Below, in pieces: positions 46,091-54,386 of a DNA stretch of 64,000 nucleotides. The position numbers were made by a program, and so were the translations under genes. Every line of letters starts with the position of its first letter. Position 1 is the first letter of the stretch. Origin of the DNA: Shewanella sp. KT0246. Its GTDB lineage: Bacteria > Pseudomonadota > Gammaproteobacteria > Enterobacterales > Shewanellaceae. The notes beneath the pieces are model-generated. The model was not told the DNA's origin. It searched no databases and saw nothing but the letters and a program-made list of their open reading frames with translations. Location of the stretch: the NCBI RefSeq assembly GCF_019654955.1, contig NZ_BPEV01000011.1, positions 62,001 to 126,000 of the forward strand, given 5' to 3'.

Positions 46091-46987
46091 ATGAATGGTT
46101 TAGTTTGTGCGTTAGTGTTTTTATTTACGCTGTACTTGAGCCCTCAAGTCATGGCAAATGTGTTCAACACGGTTGTGAGTATACAATGTAATCATTGTAC
46201 TGCTGATTCAGATTATCAAACCGCCGCATTATCAGCCCTTAAAGATAGAGAACAAAAAGTTGTTAATGTTATTAATTTTAATCAATTCGATGTGCGTAAA
46301 TTTGATGTGAAAAAGCTACAAATTGAAGTGTGCAGTGATTATGGTAAATCAGCGACAAAAGGCTATTGCAAGATGGATGATGGCTCTTCGGTAGAGCCAT
46401 TGAAAATCACTAATATTGCGCGCGAGAAAGTCATTTTACTGTCTGAGCAGCTGTATCAGTTAGACTTTTTTCAACGCCAATATATACAGGCTGATCCACA
46501 AATCGCTATCACGGCTTGGGAGTTGGTTAAGCGCAGTTATGCCGCCAGCAAGGTGATGTTTAATTGGCAAGAGCAATACGAATATGAATATGCAGCATTG
46601 CTAGCTAGATGGCAACAAGGTGAATTCGCAAGTCTTCAAGCGAGTTTGCCGTTGAAAAACTTGTCACCACCTATTGTCGTTGCTTTTGCTGATGGCTCGG
46701 AAATCTACGTTGAGGTTGATTTTATTGACTCGGAAAGTCAATTACATTTTAGGTTTATGGGTCTTAAAGATGCTAACGGTAATTATCTTGATTTAGCACC
46801 AGAAAATTTATTTACTTTAGGCGATACGTTTCAGTTTGAATCGCAGAAAAATAATGATTTTATCAAGATGAAAGAGTTAGCTGAACTGAGTGGATTTATG
46901 GTTGAAACCCAAGAAACACTGACAGGGGTCAGCGCTTCTGTTGTGCCATGTTCGTCGAGTGAAAATATATGTCAGTTTGGTTATTAA
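46091..46987 (+). CDS. Exported protein with CxxC motif, unknown
   Basis: A 298-residue protein with a signal peptide (LVFLFTLYLSPQVMA). Just after cleavage is SIQCNHCTADSDYQ, a CxxC that could bind metal or be redox active, and further cysteine pairs occur near residues 77-91 and at the C-terminus (VPCSSSENICQFGY). The rest is acidic and mixed alpha/beta. It follows the pilin-like gene by about 135 bp on the same strand, but no shared function is visible. No family is recognised. Confidence 0.6.
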   Translation: MNGLVCALVFLFTLYLSPQVMANVFNTVVSIQCNHCTADSDYQTAALSALKDREQKVVNVINFNQFDVRKFDVKKLQIEVCSDYGKSATKGYCKMDDGSSVEPLKITNIAREKVILLSEQLYQLDFFQRQYIQADPQIAITAWELVKRSYAASKVMFNWQEQYEYEYAALLARWQQGEFASLQASLPLKNLSPPIVVAFADGSEIYVEVDFIDSESQLHFRFMGLKDANGNYLDLAPENLFTLGDTFQFESQKNNDFIKMKELAELSGFMVETQETLTGVSASVVPCSSSENICQFGY

Positions 46988-47038
46988 TCATATTTGATAA
47001 ACAATATTATGCTTTCATTAGACGCTGGTTCACAGCGT

Positions 47039-47320
47039 TTAAAATATGAAATAAACCAGTAGTAGGAAAGATAATAATCCGCCGCAGATTACTGGATAAA
47101 TAATGTAACCGTCAGTGGTTCTTTTGGCTCTTTTAGTACACAACTTACCCAATATTAAATTAAACCCGAGTAATAATGCTAAGGTTAATAACCCCTGTCT
47201 AAAGGTCATTCTGCTGATGGTTGTTGTGGTATAAATCAGTAAAAACCATTCAAGTAATATCAAATACAGAAAGATTTTTTGCAGGCCATCAGGTCCTTTT
47301 CTTTTTTCTCTGGTCCGCAT
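47039..47320 (-). CDS. Small three-helix membrane protein, unknown
   Basis: A 93-residue protein. A strong ribosome site (GGGAGGT) precedes the ATG. After a basic start (MRTREKRKGP) come three hydrophobic segments: IFLYLILLEWFLLIYT, GLLTLALLLGFNLILG and IYPVICGGLLSFLLLVYFIF. It lies about 50 bp downstream of the PilZ gene on the same strand and may be the last gene of the lateral flagellar operon. No family is recognised. Confidence 0.62.
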   Translation of the reverse strand: MRTREKRKGPDGLQKIFLYLILLEWFLLIYTTTTISRMTFRQGLLTLALLLGFNLILGKLCTKRAKRTTDGYIIYPVICGGLLSFLLLVYFIF

Positions 47321-47373
47321 AATACCTCCCTATTTTTATGTCGGAAAAACACTATAAAATACCGCGATTTTTG

Positions 47374-47799
47374 CTAAGGTTTTAAGTTGTTGATCTCGAC
47401 TAATAGCTTGTTAATTTTTTTTTGGTAATTCGAATTCCACTTACCACCAATAAAATTTAATTTTTGATTTATTGGGTACTGACGCATAATGGTGAAGGCA
47501 AAAAAGGATTGCTGAATTTCTACCCAAACTTCTTGCTTTAACTCAAGCGTCAATGGGGTGATTAACCCAACACCACCTAAGCTCATGTCTTTGATATTGG
47601 CTATGCCTATCTCTTCCATGAGAAACCAACCTTTTTTGTGTAGCTTTACACTGATGCCGTCACATGCTTGAGATAGCTCTTCTTTGGAGTCTCTGAGGCT
47701 TAACCTGACATGGTCACGGTTATCTTCAGTGATAGGCTCGGCGGACTCTTCTCGGCGAGCTCTCTCAATGAATTCTATTGGTTTATGTTCGTCAGTCAT
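47374..47799 (-). CDS. PilZ-domain c-di-GMP receptor coupled to the motor
   Basis: A 141-residue cytoplasmic PilZ protein. The two c-di-GMP contacts are visible: RxxxR at residues 28-32 (RDHVR) and D/NxSxxG at 71-76 (DMSLGG). The spacing between them is longer than usual. Its ATG overlaps the stop of the lateral motB by one base (TAATG), so translation is coupled to the stator gene. By analogy with YcgR, which slows flagella by touching the motor when c-di-GMP is high, it probably brakes the lateral motor; this is inferred from position and domain. Confidence 0.82.
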   Translation of the reverse strand: MTDEHKPIEFIERARREESAEPITEDNRDHVRLSLRDSKEELSQACDGISVKLHKKGWFLMEEIGIANIKDMSLGGVGLITPLTLELKQEVWVEIQQSFFAFTIMRQYPINQKLNFIGGKWNSNYQKKINKLLVEINNLKP

Positions 47800-48800
47800 T
47801 AGTTTGGGTACCGCATTCTTGGCATATTATCTTCTGCAGCTTGAATGGCCTCGTCGACTTTGCCACTGATATTACGGTTAGCTTTTGTGTGTCTGCTTTG
47901 TAATCCAGTCATCATTCTGAGGTTTTCTTCCGCTTCTTGGGTTAATACCAATAACTCAATTCTGCGGTTTGCTGCCGCAGCGGGATCATCCAATACATAA
48001 GGTGATTGATCCGCCATTCCAGTCACCTGAACCACTTGCTTATAGTCAACGCCACCCGCTTCGAGTATGCGCCTTGCAAGTAAAGCTCGCTGGCTGGAAA
48101 GCTCCCAATTGGTAAACGTGCTACCTGCAAATGGCAGTGAATCTGTATGGCCTGAAATGCTTAATCCATTGTTGATTTGTCCGAGTAACTCACCAAGCGC
48201 TAAGAGTAAATCTTCAAAATAATGCTGGATTTCAGCACTTCCACGGGTAAACATAAACTGCTCGACATTATCGTGTACTAGGATTCGAATGCCTTGGGGC
48301 ACGATTTGTAAGTCCACATTAGCGTTCATATTGACGCTAGAGATTATGTAATCTAGTTCACGGGCTAAAATCTCAAGTTGCGCTTGGGTTTCAAACTCGC
48401 CGGGTAATATCGAATTGAGCTCTACACCATCACCAGAAGGAGATGATTGCTCACCTAGTGCGTGACGCTTGCTAATCGCTGTTTCGCTTTTTCCTTGGCC
48501 GGGTGTGGGTACGATTGATGTTTCAATGCTCATACCGCCGCTCAAATCAATAATTGAAGATGAGTTACTCAAGTCGAATGGATTAATTGGCCCTGAAGAG
48601 TACATGTCACCCTTAAGATATTGAACAATCAAGGTTCGCTCACGTTGATCAGCCACTTGCATGATCCACAGCACCATAAACAAGGCCATCATCGCTAAGG
48701 TAAAGTCTGCAAATGCGACTTTCCAAGCTCCACCATGGGTAGCTGACTTCTTTTTACGCTTTTTCCGGCTGATAATGACCGGTTCTGGTTGAATCGCCAT
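47799..48800 (-). CDS. lafU: MotB-type stator protein (LafU)
   Basis: A 333-residue inner-membrane protein. A basic N-terminus leads to one membrane helix with the proton-binding Asp32 (VAFADFTLAMMALFMVLWIM), the same position as in E. coli MotB. A linker of about 100 residues and the OmpA-like peptidoglycan-binding domain follow (ISGHTDSLPFAG, NWELSSQRALLARR, RRIELLVL). The carboxylate and local pattern suit proton-driven lateral motors. Its start overlaps the motA stop by one base. Confidence 0.93.
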   Translation of the reverse strand: MAIQPEPVIISRKKRKKKSATHGGAWKVAFADFTLAMMALFMVLWIMQVADQRERTLIVQYLKGDMYSSGPINPFDLSNSSSIIDLSGGMSIETSIVPTPGQGKSETAISKRHALGEQSSPSGDGVELNSILPGEFETQAQLEILARELDYIISSVNMNANVDLQIVPQGIRILVHDNVEQFMFTRGSAEIQHYFEDLLLALGELLGQINNGLSISGHTDSLPFAGSTFTNWELSSQRALLARRILEAGGVDYKQVVQVTGMADQSPYVLDDPAAAANRRIELLVLTQEAEENLRMMTGLQSRHTKANRNISGKVDEAIQAAEDNMPRMRYPN

Positions 48801-49657
48801 TAGCCACGTTGCTCCTCAATCCAGCGCTCCAGTTCAATGAATGAAGGGCGATTTTCAGATTGAATCTGCTTACGTCCAGCATCCAACGCCAGCATCGGTG
48901 GTTTACCTTTAGCAAACGCACACAGTGCTGCAGCGACACAACGTAGTTGCGCGGTATTGCGTTCAACTAAATGTTCGAGCGACTTTGAAAGCGGGTCAAA
49001 GAAACAGTAACAAGCAAAAATACCGATAAAAGTACCGACTAATGCTGCTGCGACCTTAACGCCAATCATGGTAATTGGTCCGTCGATATTAGACATGGTG
49101 ATGATGATACCCATCACTGCAGCTAAAATACCAAAACCAGGCATGGCTTCAGCTATTTTGGATAATGCGTGAGAAGGGCGCATGCTATCGTCTTCGATTC
49201 GCTCAATCTCTTCAGCGAGCATGTGCTCTAAGTCATGAGGAGATAACTTGCCAATTGATTGTAAACGAAGATTGTCGATAAGAAATTGCAGCACATGAGG
49301 GTGCTCAAGTACTGCTGGATACATTAAAAACAGAGAACTCTCGTTTGGTTTATCGATGTGCTCATCAAGGACTTTAAGACCTTGAGATTGGATTTGGCTC
49401 ATTAACATTCCCATTAAGCCAAACAATTGCGGGTAAAGTTCAGGGTCTTCCTTTTCACGTGTAAAAACGGTTTTAACTTGCTCAACCATTTCGTCGAGTA
49501 CTGCTCGTGGCGAAGCGATGATTAATGCACCCAGACCCGCACCAAAAATAATCAGGATTTCTGCAGGCTGCCATAATGAGGTTAGGCTACCTCCAGCCCA
49601 AACATATCCACCAAATACTGAAAAAATAATGATCGATATCCCAATTAGCTTGCTCAT
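48800..49657 (-). CDS. lafT: MotA-type stator protein (LafT)
   Basis: A 285-residue, four-helix stator protein. The opening MSKLIGISIIIFSVFGGYVW, the loop with HDLEHMLAEEIERIEDD and the conserved pair AMPGFGILAAVMGIIITMS and GVKVAAALVGTFIGIFACYCF are MotA-like. With LafU it forms the ion channel that drives rotation. It follows fliA by 15 bp in one operon. Confidence 0.93.
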   Translation of the reverse strand: MSKLIGISIIIFSVFGGYVWAGGSLTSLWQPAEILIIFGAGLGALIIASPRAVLDEMVEQVKTVFTREKEDPELYPQLFGLMGMLMSQIQSQGLKVLDEHIDKPNESSLFLMYPAVLEHPHVLQFLIDNLRLQSIGKLSPHDLEHMLAEEIERIEDDSMRPSHALSKIAEAMPGFGILAAVMGIIITMSNIDGPITMIGVKVAAALVGTFIGIFACYCFFDPLSKSLEHLVERNTAQLRCVAAALCAFAKGKPPMLALDAGRKQIQSENRPSFIELERWIEEQRG

Positions 49658-49672
49658 ATTTCCTGCCTGGTA

Positions 49673-50395
49673 TTATCGCTCCCACTGTTGATATATTTGC
49701 TGAAGATTCACAATAGCCTGTTTGTGTAGTTGGCATATTCGAGTTTCAGTTAATCCAAGAGTCGCAGCAATTTCTTTTAAATTAAGTTCATGTTGATAGT
49801 AAAGCGACAGGATTACTTGCTCTCTTTTGTTTAATTTCGAAATTGCTTTAAATAATGTGTCTTTATTGGTTATTTGCTCAATAAAGCAACTTTTATCTTT
49901 AAAGTTGACCCCATCAGTTAATAGTTCATCAAGGCTTTTCATTGACTCAGATTGAGTGGCAAAGAGACGATCACGATATTGTGTCTTGTTGAGCCCTAAG
50001 TTTTCAGCGACTTCCATATCAGTAGGTTCGCGGCCAAGCTCTCGGATCAGTTTTCTTACGGTGTCATTGAGTTCGTGTGCTTGTTGTCTAACAGGACGGG
50101 GACGCCAGTCCTGACGGCGTAATTCATCTAAAATTGCGCCGCGGATCCGTTGCCCTGCAAATGAAATAAAGCCATTGTCGTACTCACCAGGATAACGCCT
50201 AGCAGACTCTAGCAAGGCCATCATGCCAATTTGTTCCATGTCCTCGATGGCCAATGCAGCGCCGCAATGCGTCCTTAAGTTCGAAACTGACTTTTTAACT
50301 AAAGGTAAGTACTGTTTCATGACTTGGGCTTCAGATAACCGATGAACATTCTTTTCATCGAATGCCTCTTGGTACGCTAATTGACCGGTTTGCAT
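49673..50395 (-). CDS. lafS: Flagellar sigma-28 factor (FliA/LafS)
   Basis: A 240-residue sigma factor of the FliA class. Region 2 contains AIEDMEQIGMMALLESARRY and FISFAGQRIRGAILDELRRQDWRPR; region 4 ends with SLYYQHELNLKEIAATLGLTE, then RICQLHKQAI. It would transcribe late lateral-flagellar genes such as the flagellin, fliD and motor genes. The order fliL-fliA-motA-motB is that of the Vibrio lafF-S-T-U genes. Confidence 0.92.
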   Translation of the reverse strand: MQTGQLAYQEAFDEKNVHRLSEAQVMKQYLPLVKKSVSNLRTHCGAALAIEDMEQIGMMALLESARRYPGEYDNGFISFAGQRIRGAILDELRRQDWRPRPVRQQAHELNDTVRKLIRELGREPTDMEVAENLGLNKTQYRDRLFATQSESMKSLDELLTDGVNFKDKSCFIEQITNKDTLFKAISKLNKREQVILSLYYQHELNLKEIAATLGLTETRICQLHKQAIVNLQQIYQQWER

Positions 50396-50409
50396 ATGAC
50401 AGTCTCTCT

Positions 50410-50868
50410 TTATTGGACAACCATTCTGGTAAACAGAACGTCGTCTAATTCAATAGTAAAATTGTTTTCATTCAGTACTGTAGCGAGTAAAACCTGAGCT
50501 TCTTTTTGTAATAATTGAAGGTGGTTATTGGTATGAAGTTGCTCGTAATCTTTATCTGCAAACATCACCATTAATGCATTTTTGATTAAAGGATCGGCTT
50601 CACGGATGGTTCTATCAGCGTTTTCAGAGCGACTTTTCAATGCCATTTCTAATAACAGATAATGGTTGGTATCTTTGCCAGGGACAGAAAAGATAAACTT
50701 CTCTAACGGATAGAATTTAGCGACTTTAGGCGCGGGTTCAAAAGCCGTAAACGGCGCACCGATGATTTCTGGCGACTTCCATCCTACATAAAACATACCT
50801 GCCGACCATGTAAGAAAAACCAGGGTTAACATACTTAATCTACCGACTTTTTTATTACCAATAGCCAT
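50410..50868 (-). CDS. fliL: FliL-like stator-associated protein (LafF)
   Basis: A 152-residue single-span inner-membrane protein with a short cytoplasmic N-terminus, a helix (LSMLTLVFLTWSAGMFYVGW) and a periplasmic domain ending LDDVLFTRMVVQ, as in FliL. FliL surrounds and supports the stator. It is 14 bp from the neighbouring genes on each side within the operon. Confidence 0.85.
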   Translation of the reverse strand: MAIGNKKVGRLSMLTLVFLTWSAGMFYVGWKSPEIIGAPFTAFEPAPKVAKFYPLEKFIFSVPGKDTNHYLLLEMALKSRSENADRTIREADPLIKNALMVMFADKDYEQLHTNNHLQLLQKEAQVLLATVLNENNFTIELDDVLFTRMVVQ

Positions 50869-50882
50869 TGTTATTTTCCTTT

Positions 50883-51995
50883 TTAGGCGAGTAAATCAAC
50901 CTGATCTTGTTGTTTTAATTCAGTGGCTTGGTGTTGCTCACTTGCTTGAAATTCAATATTGCTGCTTTGGGCGCTGCTAACTTGTTGCCTTTGTGGCTGT
51001 TGCTCTGACTGAGATTGCCCCATATCGATATCGATTTGGCCTCCGTGATCCATGGCTAACTCCATACGTAAACGGTCTAGACCCATGAGTAACGCATCGC
51101 GAACCGCTGAGTTTGCTGCGTGCATTTGAATGTGCAGTCTGTCGCCATCTAAACGGATGTTAAGTTCAACTTTGCCAAGCTCTGGCGGATCGAGTCTGAG
51201 TTCTGCTGATTTGATTTGCTGATCGATCTGAAATCTAAGTTGATCTCGCAGTGGTGACATCATTTCATTGGTTTGTTGCAGCATTGGCGCTGATTGCGTC
51301 ACAGAAACGGGGCCCCATTGAGTTACTGCTTGGCTTTTTGTATTCGCTTGTGTGAGTTGGTTAATGACTTGATTAATATTGTCTAACTCAGTGCTGGCAG
51401 CATCGGCGATCACAGGTTGAAAGCCGGCTTGCGCATTAAGTACTGACTGTATTTGGGTTTGCGCTGTTTGCATATCGACAGCAGGTAAACTGCTTGGCAT
51501 AGCTGGAGCAGATAAGGAACCTTGAGGCTGCACCGTTGGTGATTGCGGGTTAAATCGACTGTGCAAAGCTGCATTGTTTTGCTGGCTATTAACACTGCTT
51601 GCTTGTTGCGTTAAATTGGCAAGCATTGCCATTAGCTCTGAGCTTAAAGGCTTTGCATCAGCCGCAATCAGGTTCGATAGTCGCAATTCACCCACAGGCA
51701 ACTGAGCCTGAGTTATTGAAGACTGCGATATACCTGTTTCAGGCTTCGATAACAGGTTTGAATACTCAGAGAGTGCATTAAACAGCTGAGGATGTTGCTT
51801 TAGTTCAGCTAAGATATGCTCTGGCATTGCAGCAGTCTGAGATGATGCCGTTTTGGTTAAATTTGTTGGCGTGGTTTGGGACTCAGGCATCACAAACCCT
51901 ATAACACCCTGTTCCCCATTTTCAGCATCTAATGATCGAAATGGCTGTTGGGAAGAAGTCCCAACACTTGTGAGGCTTAACGTATTAGTTATCAT
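50883..51995 (-). CDS. fliK: FliK-like hook-length control protein (LafE)
   Basis: A protein of about 370 residues, rich in Gln, Ser and Ala and mostly disordered, with the conserved C-terminal substrate-switch domain (about residues 265-335: LRFQIDQQIKSAELRLDPPE, then LGKVELNIRLDGDRLHIQMH). FliK measures hook length and switches export to late substrates. The ATG at 51995 is preferred; a GTG at 52007 is possible. It overlaps the end of the FliT-like gene. Confidence 0.85.
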   Translation of the reverse strand: MITNTLSLTSVGTSSQQPFRSLDAENGEQGVIGFVMPESQTTPTNLTKTASSQTAAMPEHILAELKQHPQLFNALSEYSNLLSKPETGISQSSITQAQLPVGELRLSNLIAADAKPLSSELMAMLANLTQQASSVNSQQNNAALHSRFNPQSPTVQPQGSLSAPAMPSSLPAVDMQTAQTQIQSVLNAQAGFQPVIADAASTELDNINQVINQLTQANTKSQAVTQWGPVSVTQSAPMLQQTNEMMSPLRDQLRFQIDQQIKSAELRLDPPELGKVELNIRLDGDRLHIQMHAANSAVRDALLMGLDRLRMELAMDHGGQIDIDMGQSQSEQQPQRQQVSSAQSSNIEFQASEQHQATELKQQDQVDLLA

Positions 51996-52311
51996 ATAGT
52001 TCACCACAAAGACTGGTTAGCTTATAAGCTGAAATACCGTCTTTTGTTGCTTGAAACTGTTTCATTTCTTTATTGAGCGATTCTTTTTCAGCAGTCGCCA
52101 TGGCAATGACTTGTTGATGGGTTTGAGCTAACGATTGACGTGCAAGCAATTGCTGTTTCGTTTTAGGCTTTCCTTGAACGGTAAGCGCCATCATCATTAG
52201 CTCATTCACTTTTTCAACTTTGTTCCAGTCTTTTGCTTTTGCATATTTAACCAAGGCAAGTTCAAATTGTTGCCATTGATTAATTGAGGTTGGCCCAGCC
52301 GGATCTGACAT
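51985..52311 (-). CDS. FliT-like export chaperone (LafD position)
   Basis: A 108-residue, wholly helical protein without cysteine pairs or membrane segments. Size, composition and place (between fliS and fliK) fit the FliT-type chaperone that guards FliD; in Vibrio the gene here is lafD. Its start lies inside the end of fliS (32-bp overlap) and its stop inside fliK, so the three are translationally linked. Sequence resemblance to FliT itself is weak. Confidence 0.68.
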   Translation of the reverse strand: MSDPAGPTSINQWQQFELALVKYAKAKDWNKVEKVNELMMMALTVQGKPKTKQQLLARQSLAQTHQQVIAMATAEKESLNKEMKQFQATKDGISAYKLTSLCGELYDN

Positions 52312-52660
52312 CTGTAATGACCTTAATGACGGGAGTTAGCTCGGTGATGCTATTTTCAACGCTAGCAGTCACCAATTGACGACTGCAATAGTCGTATAAA
52401 CGGTTTAGAGTGGTAGCGACTTCGCCACCATTCTCTAGATCCAACATAGAATCTAAGCCATGAACAATGTTGAGGCATTTGTTGACGCTTTTACCTTTAT
52501 CTTCAAAGTTTTTTCGCTCCATGTGGCCGCTGGTACGCTCTATTTCTTCCAACAAACCATCCAGCAACATACGCACCATTTCATGGGGATTAGCCGAGGC
52601 GACTCTGGCATCTAATGTGGTTTGCTTATAAGCATTAAAAGGGTCGTATTCGTTCAACAT
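52280..52660 (-). CDS. fliS: FliS flagellin chaperone (LafC)
   Basis: A 126-residue helical-bundle protein. The start NEYDPFNAYKQTTLDARVAS, the run MVRMLLDGLLEEIERTSG and NIVHGLDSMLDLENGGEVA, then NRLYDYCSRQL are FliS signatures. It binds the C-terminus of flagellin before export. It follows fliD by 17 bp. Confidence 0.93.
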   Translation of the reverse strand: MLNEYDPFNAYKQTTLDARVASANPHEMVRMLLDGLLEEIERTSGHMERKNFEDKGKSVNKCLNIVHGLDSMLDLENGGEVATTLNRLYDYCSRQLVTASVENSITELTPVIKVITDVRSGWANLN

Positions 52661-52677
52661 TGTTCATTTCTTCCTAA

Positions 52678-54033
52678 TTAAAATAGGCCACTAGCAGTAT
52701 TTAGCTTGTTAATGGTGTTTTCCATTGCGGTAAATTGAGTGAGTAAAATCTGGTAGCGTTGGCTCATAAGATTGTCATGACGAGACATGTTGTCTTCAAT
52801 TTGCTCCACCTGAGAGTCGAGGTTCTTTTGCTTTAAATCGATATAGCCGTTGTTTTTAGTAAACGGGTCTATAATCGAATCAATACGGCCAATATATCCA
52901 CCGTCAGCGGTGAACATTTCTTTGATAGCATCTGAGTCGCTGCTTATGGCTTGAGAGAGCTTGTCTTCATCAACAGATAATTTGCCATCACGGCCCATTT
53001 CGATACCGATATCTGATAAGCGCATGCCATTGGGTGCTTCATCAAAAATGGCATTACGGATACTGTTTTGCAGCATACGCAGACTTGAATCACCTTTGAG
53101 AATACCGATCTGATCTTCAGTGACAGATGAGTTTTCATCATCATCGTCATCATCGTCATCATCTTTATCTTTGTCGTCATTAATATCATCTAAAACCGAG
53201 CTGCCCATTGAGCGAGTAAGTTGGTTTAGCTGAGTCATTAATTCATTAAAAGAATCAACAAAATCATTAACAGCTTTTTCAGTACCTTCGGTGTCGTTAG
53301 CGATAGTAATAGTGGCGCTTTCACCGACGCTATGGGCCTTTTTTAATTCGATATTTACGCCATCAATGACGTTATCGAGATAGTTGCTACTGCTGACAAT
53401 GTCGATCCCGTTCAGGGTAAATTCTGCATCTTGGGCTTTGATTCTTTCTTGAGTTCCCCAGTCTGCGTTATTCATTTCCATGGTGATAGTGCTATCTGCG
53501 CCAGTTTCTTCAGAGGTGAGCATTAACTCAACTTGGCCGCCAGTTCGTACTAGTGAAGCTTGAACGCCTGGATTATCTGGGTGTTTATTGATTGCATCTC
53601 TTAAATCGGCCACTGTGCGAGTGCCAGAGGCATTAAGCTCTGCCATATCGATTTCGATGGTATTACCACCGACATCGATGCTGACCACACCTGTGGTAGG
53701 CAAAATTTCATCTTCGCTAGCAAAGGATTTAGTGATTTGGTGAGCTTGTGCTAGTTGCTTTACATACAAATCGTACACACCAGCTGGCGCATCACTGTCT
53801 ACTGTGATGGTGGCACTGTCATCGCTTATTTCAGAGTTTTTACCTTCAAAAGCATCACCGTTTAAGTTGTCCAGATTACTGGTCATCTTATTTAAGGTTT
53901 TTTCGAGAATTTTATAAGCATCAATTTGTGCTTTGCTGTTGGTTAAATTAGTTTTAAACAAGGCATCTTTACTCATTCGCTCTGCGGCAACTAATTGCTC
54001 GGCAAACGAGGCGGCACTCATACCTGAAATCAT
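52678..54033 (-). CDS. fliD: FliD filament cap protein with poly-Asp tract (LafB)
   Basis: A 451-residue hook-associated protein 2 that caps the filament. The N-terminal part (about residues 10-110) and the C-terminal block (IDSIIDPFTKNNGYIDLKQK, then DNMSRHDNLMSQRYQILLTQ) are FliD-like, while residues about 280-300 hold DDKDK followed by nine consecutive Asp, encoded by GAT/GAC repeats. The tract lies in the variable central region. GGAG precedes the ATG. It begins the operon that runs through fliS, fliK, fliL and the motor. Confidence 0.9.
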   Translation of the reverse strand: MISGMSAASFAEQLVAAERMSKDALFKTNLTNSKAQIDAYKILEKTLNKMTSNLDNLNGDAFEGKNSEISDDSATITVDSDAPAGVYDLYVKQLAQAHQITKSFASEDEILPTTGVVSIDVGGNTIEIDMAELNASGTRTVADLRDAINKHPDNPGVQASLVRTGGQVELMLTSEETGADSTITMEMNNADWGTQERIKAQDAEFTLNGIDIVSSSNYLDNVIDGVNIELKKAHSVGESATITIANDTEGTEKAVNDFVDSFNELMTQLNQLTRSMGSSVLDDINDDKDKDDDDDDDDDENSSVTEDQIGILKGDSSLRMLQNSIRNAIFDEAPNGMRLSDIGIEMGRDGKLSVDEDKLSQAISSDSDAIKEMFTADGGYIGRIDSIIDPFTKNNGYIDLKQKNLDSQVEQIEDNMSRHDNLMSQRYQILLTQFTAMENTINKLNTASGLF

Positions 54034-54341
54034 GGCAACTCCTATTGGCTAACGGACCTAAATGGCAATCTTTATGCCAATGGTTAAGTTATTGTTTAAT
54101 AGCTATTTGTTGTTTTTTCGATAGTAATGTCGGTTAGACAACTTCCGTTTTGTTGAACACAATGGAAGCTGAGCTTCCGTTTGATCACCGAGTGTCGAAA
54201 AAGAATATATAACAGTGAATAAAGGCGACCGGGATTGCGGGAGGCTAAAGTTTTGCTGATTTTTTTATTAGTAAAATTAGCATGTTGCAATTATTTTGCT
54301 AATTCTGTTTCAAAAATAGGGGGTATTTCTTGAGCTAAAAT
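54034..54341. other. Promoter region of the fliD operon
   Basis: About 300 bp without a gene between the lafA terminator and fliD. It holds a small perfect stem (GGAAGC-TGA-GCTTCC, 54164-54178). On the minus strand CAAA, about 15 bases and ACCGACAT resemble the sigma-28 consensus only weakly, so the promoter is not assigned. Confidence 0.4.
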
Positions 54342-54366
54342 AAAAAAGGGCCAAGAGGCCCTTTTT
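54342..54366 (-). terminator. Terminator of the flagellin gene
   Basis: AAAAAGGGCC, loop of four, GGCCCTTTTT: a strong symmetrical stem-loop about 20 bp past the lafA stop, making the flagellin gene its own transcription unit. Confidence 0.88.
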
Positions 54367-54386
54367 AGAGAGATTAAAACGCAATA

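Noticed and set aside
52944..53189. A methionine-rich frame over the FliD poly-Asp tract
   Set aside because: It is the shifted reading of the GAT/GAC repeats and has no independent support.
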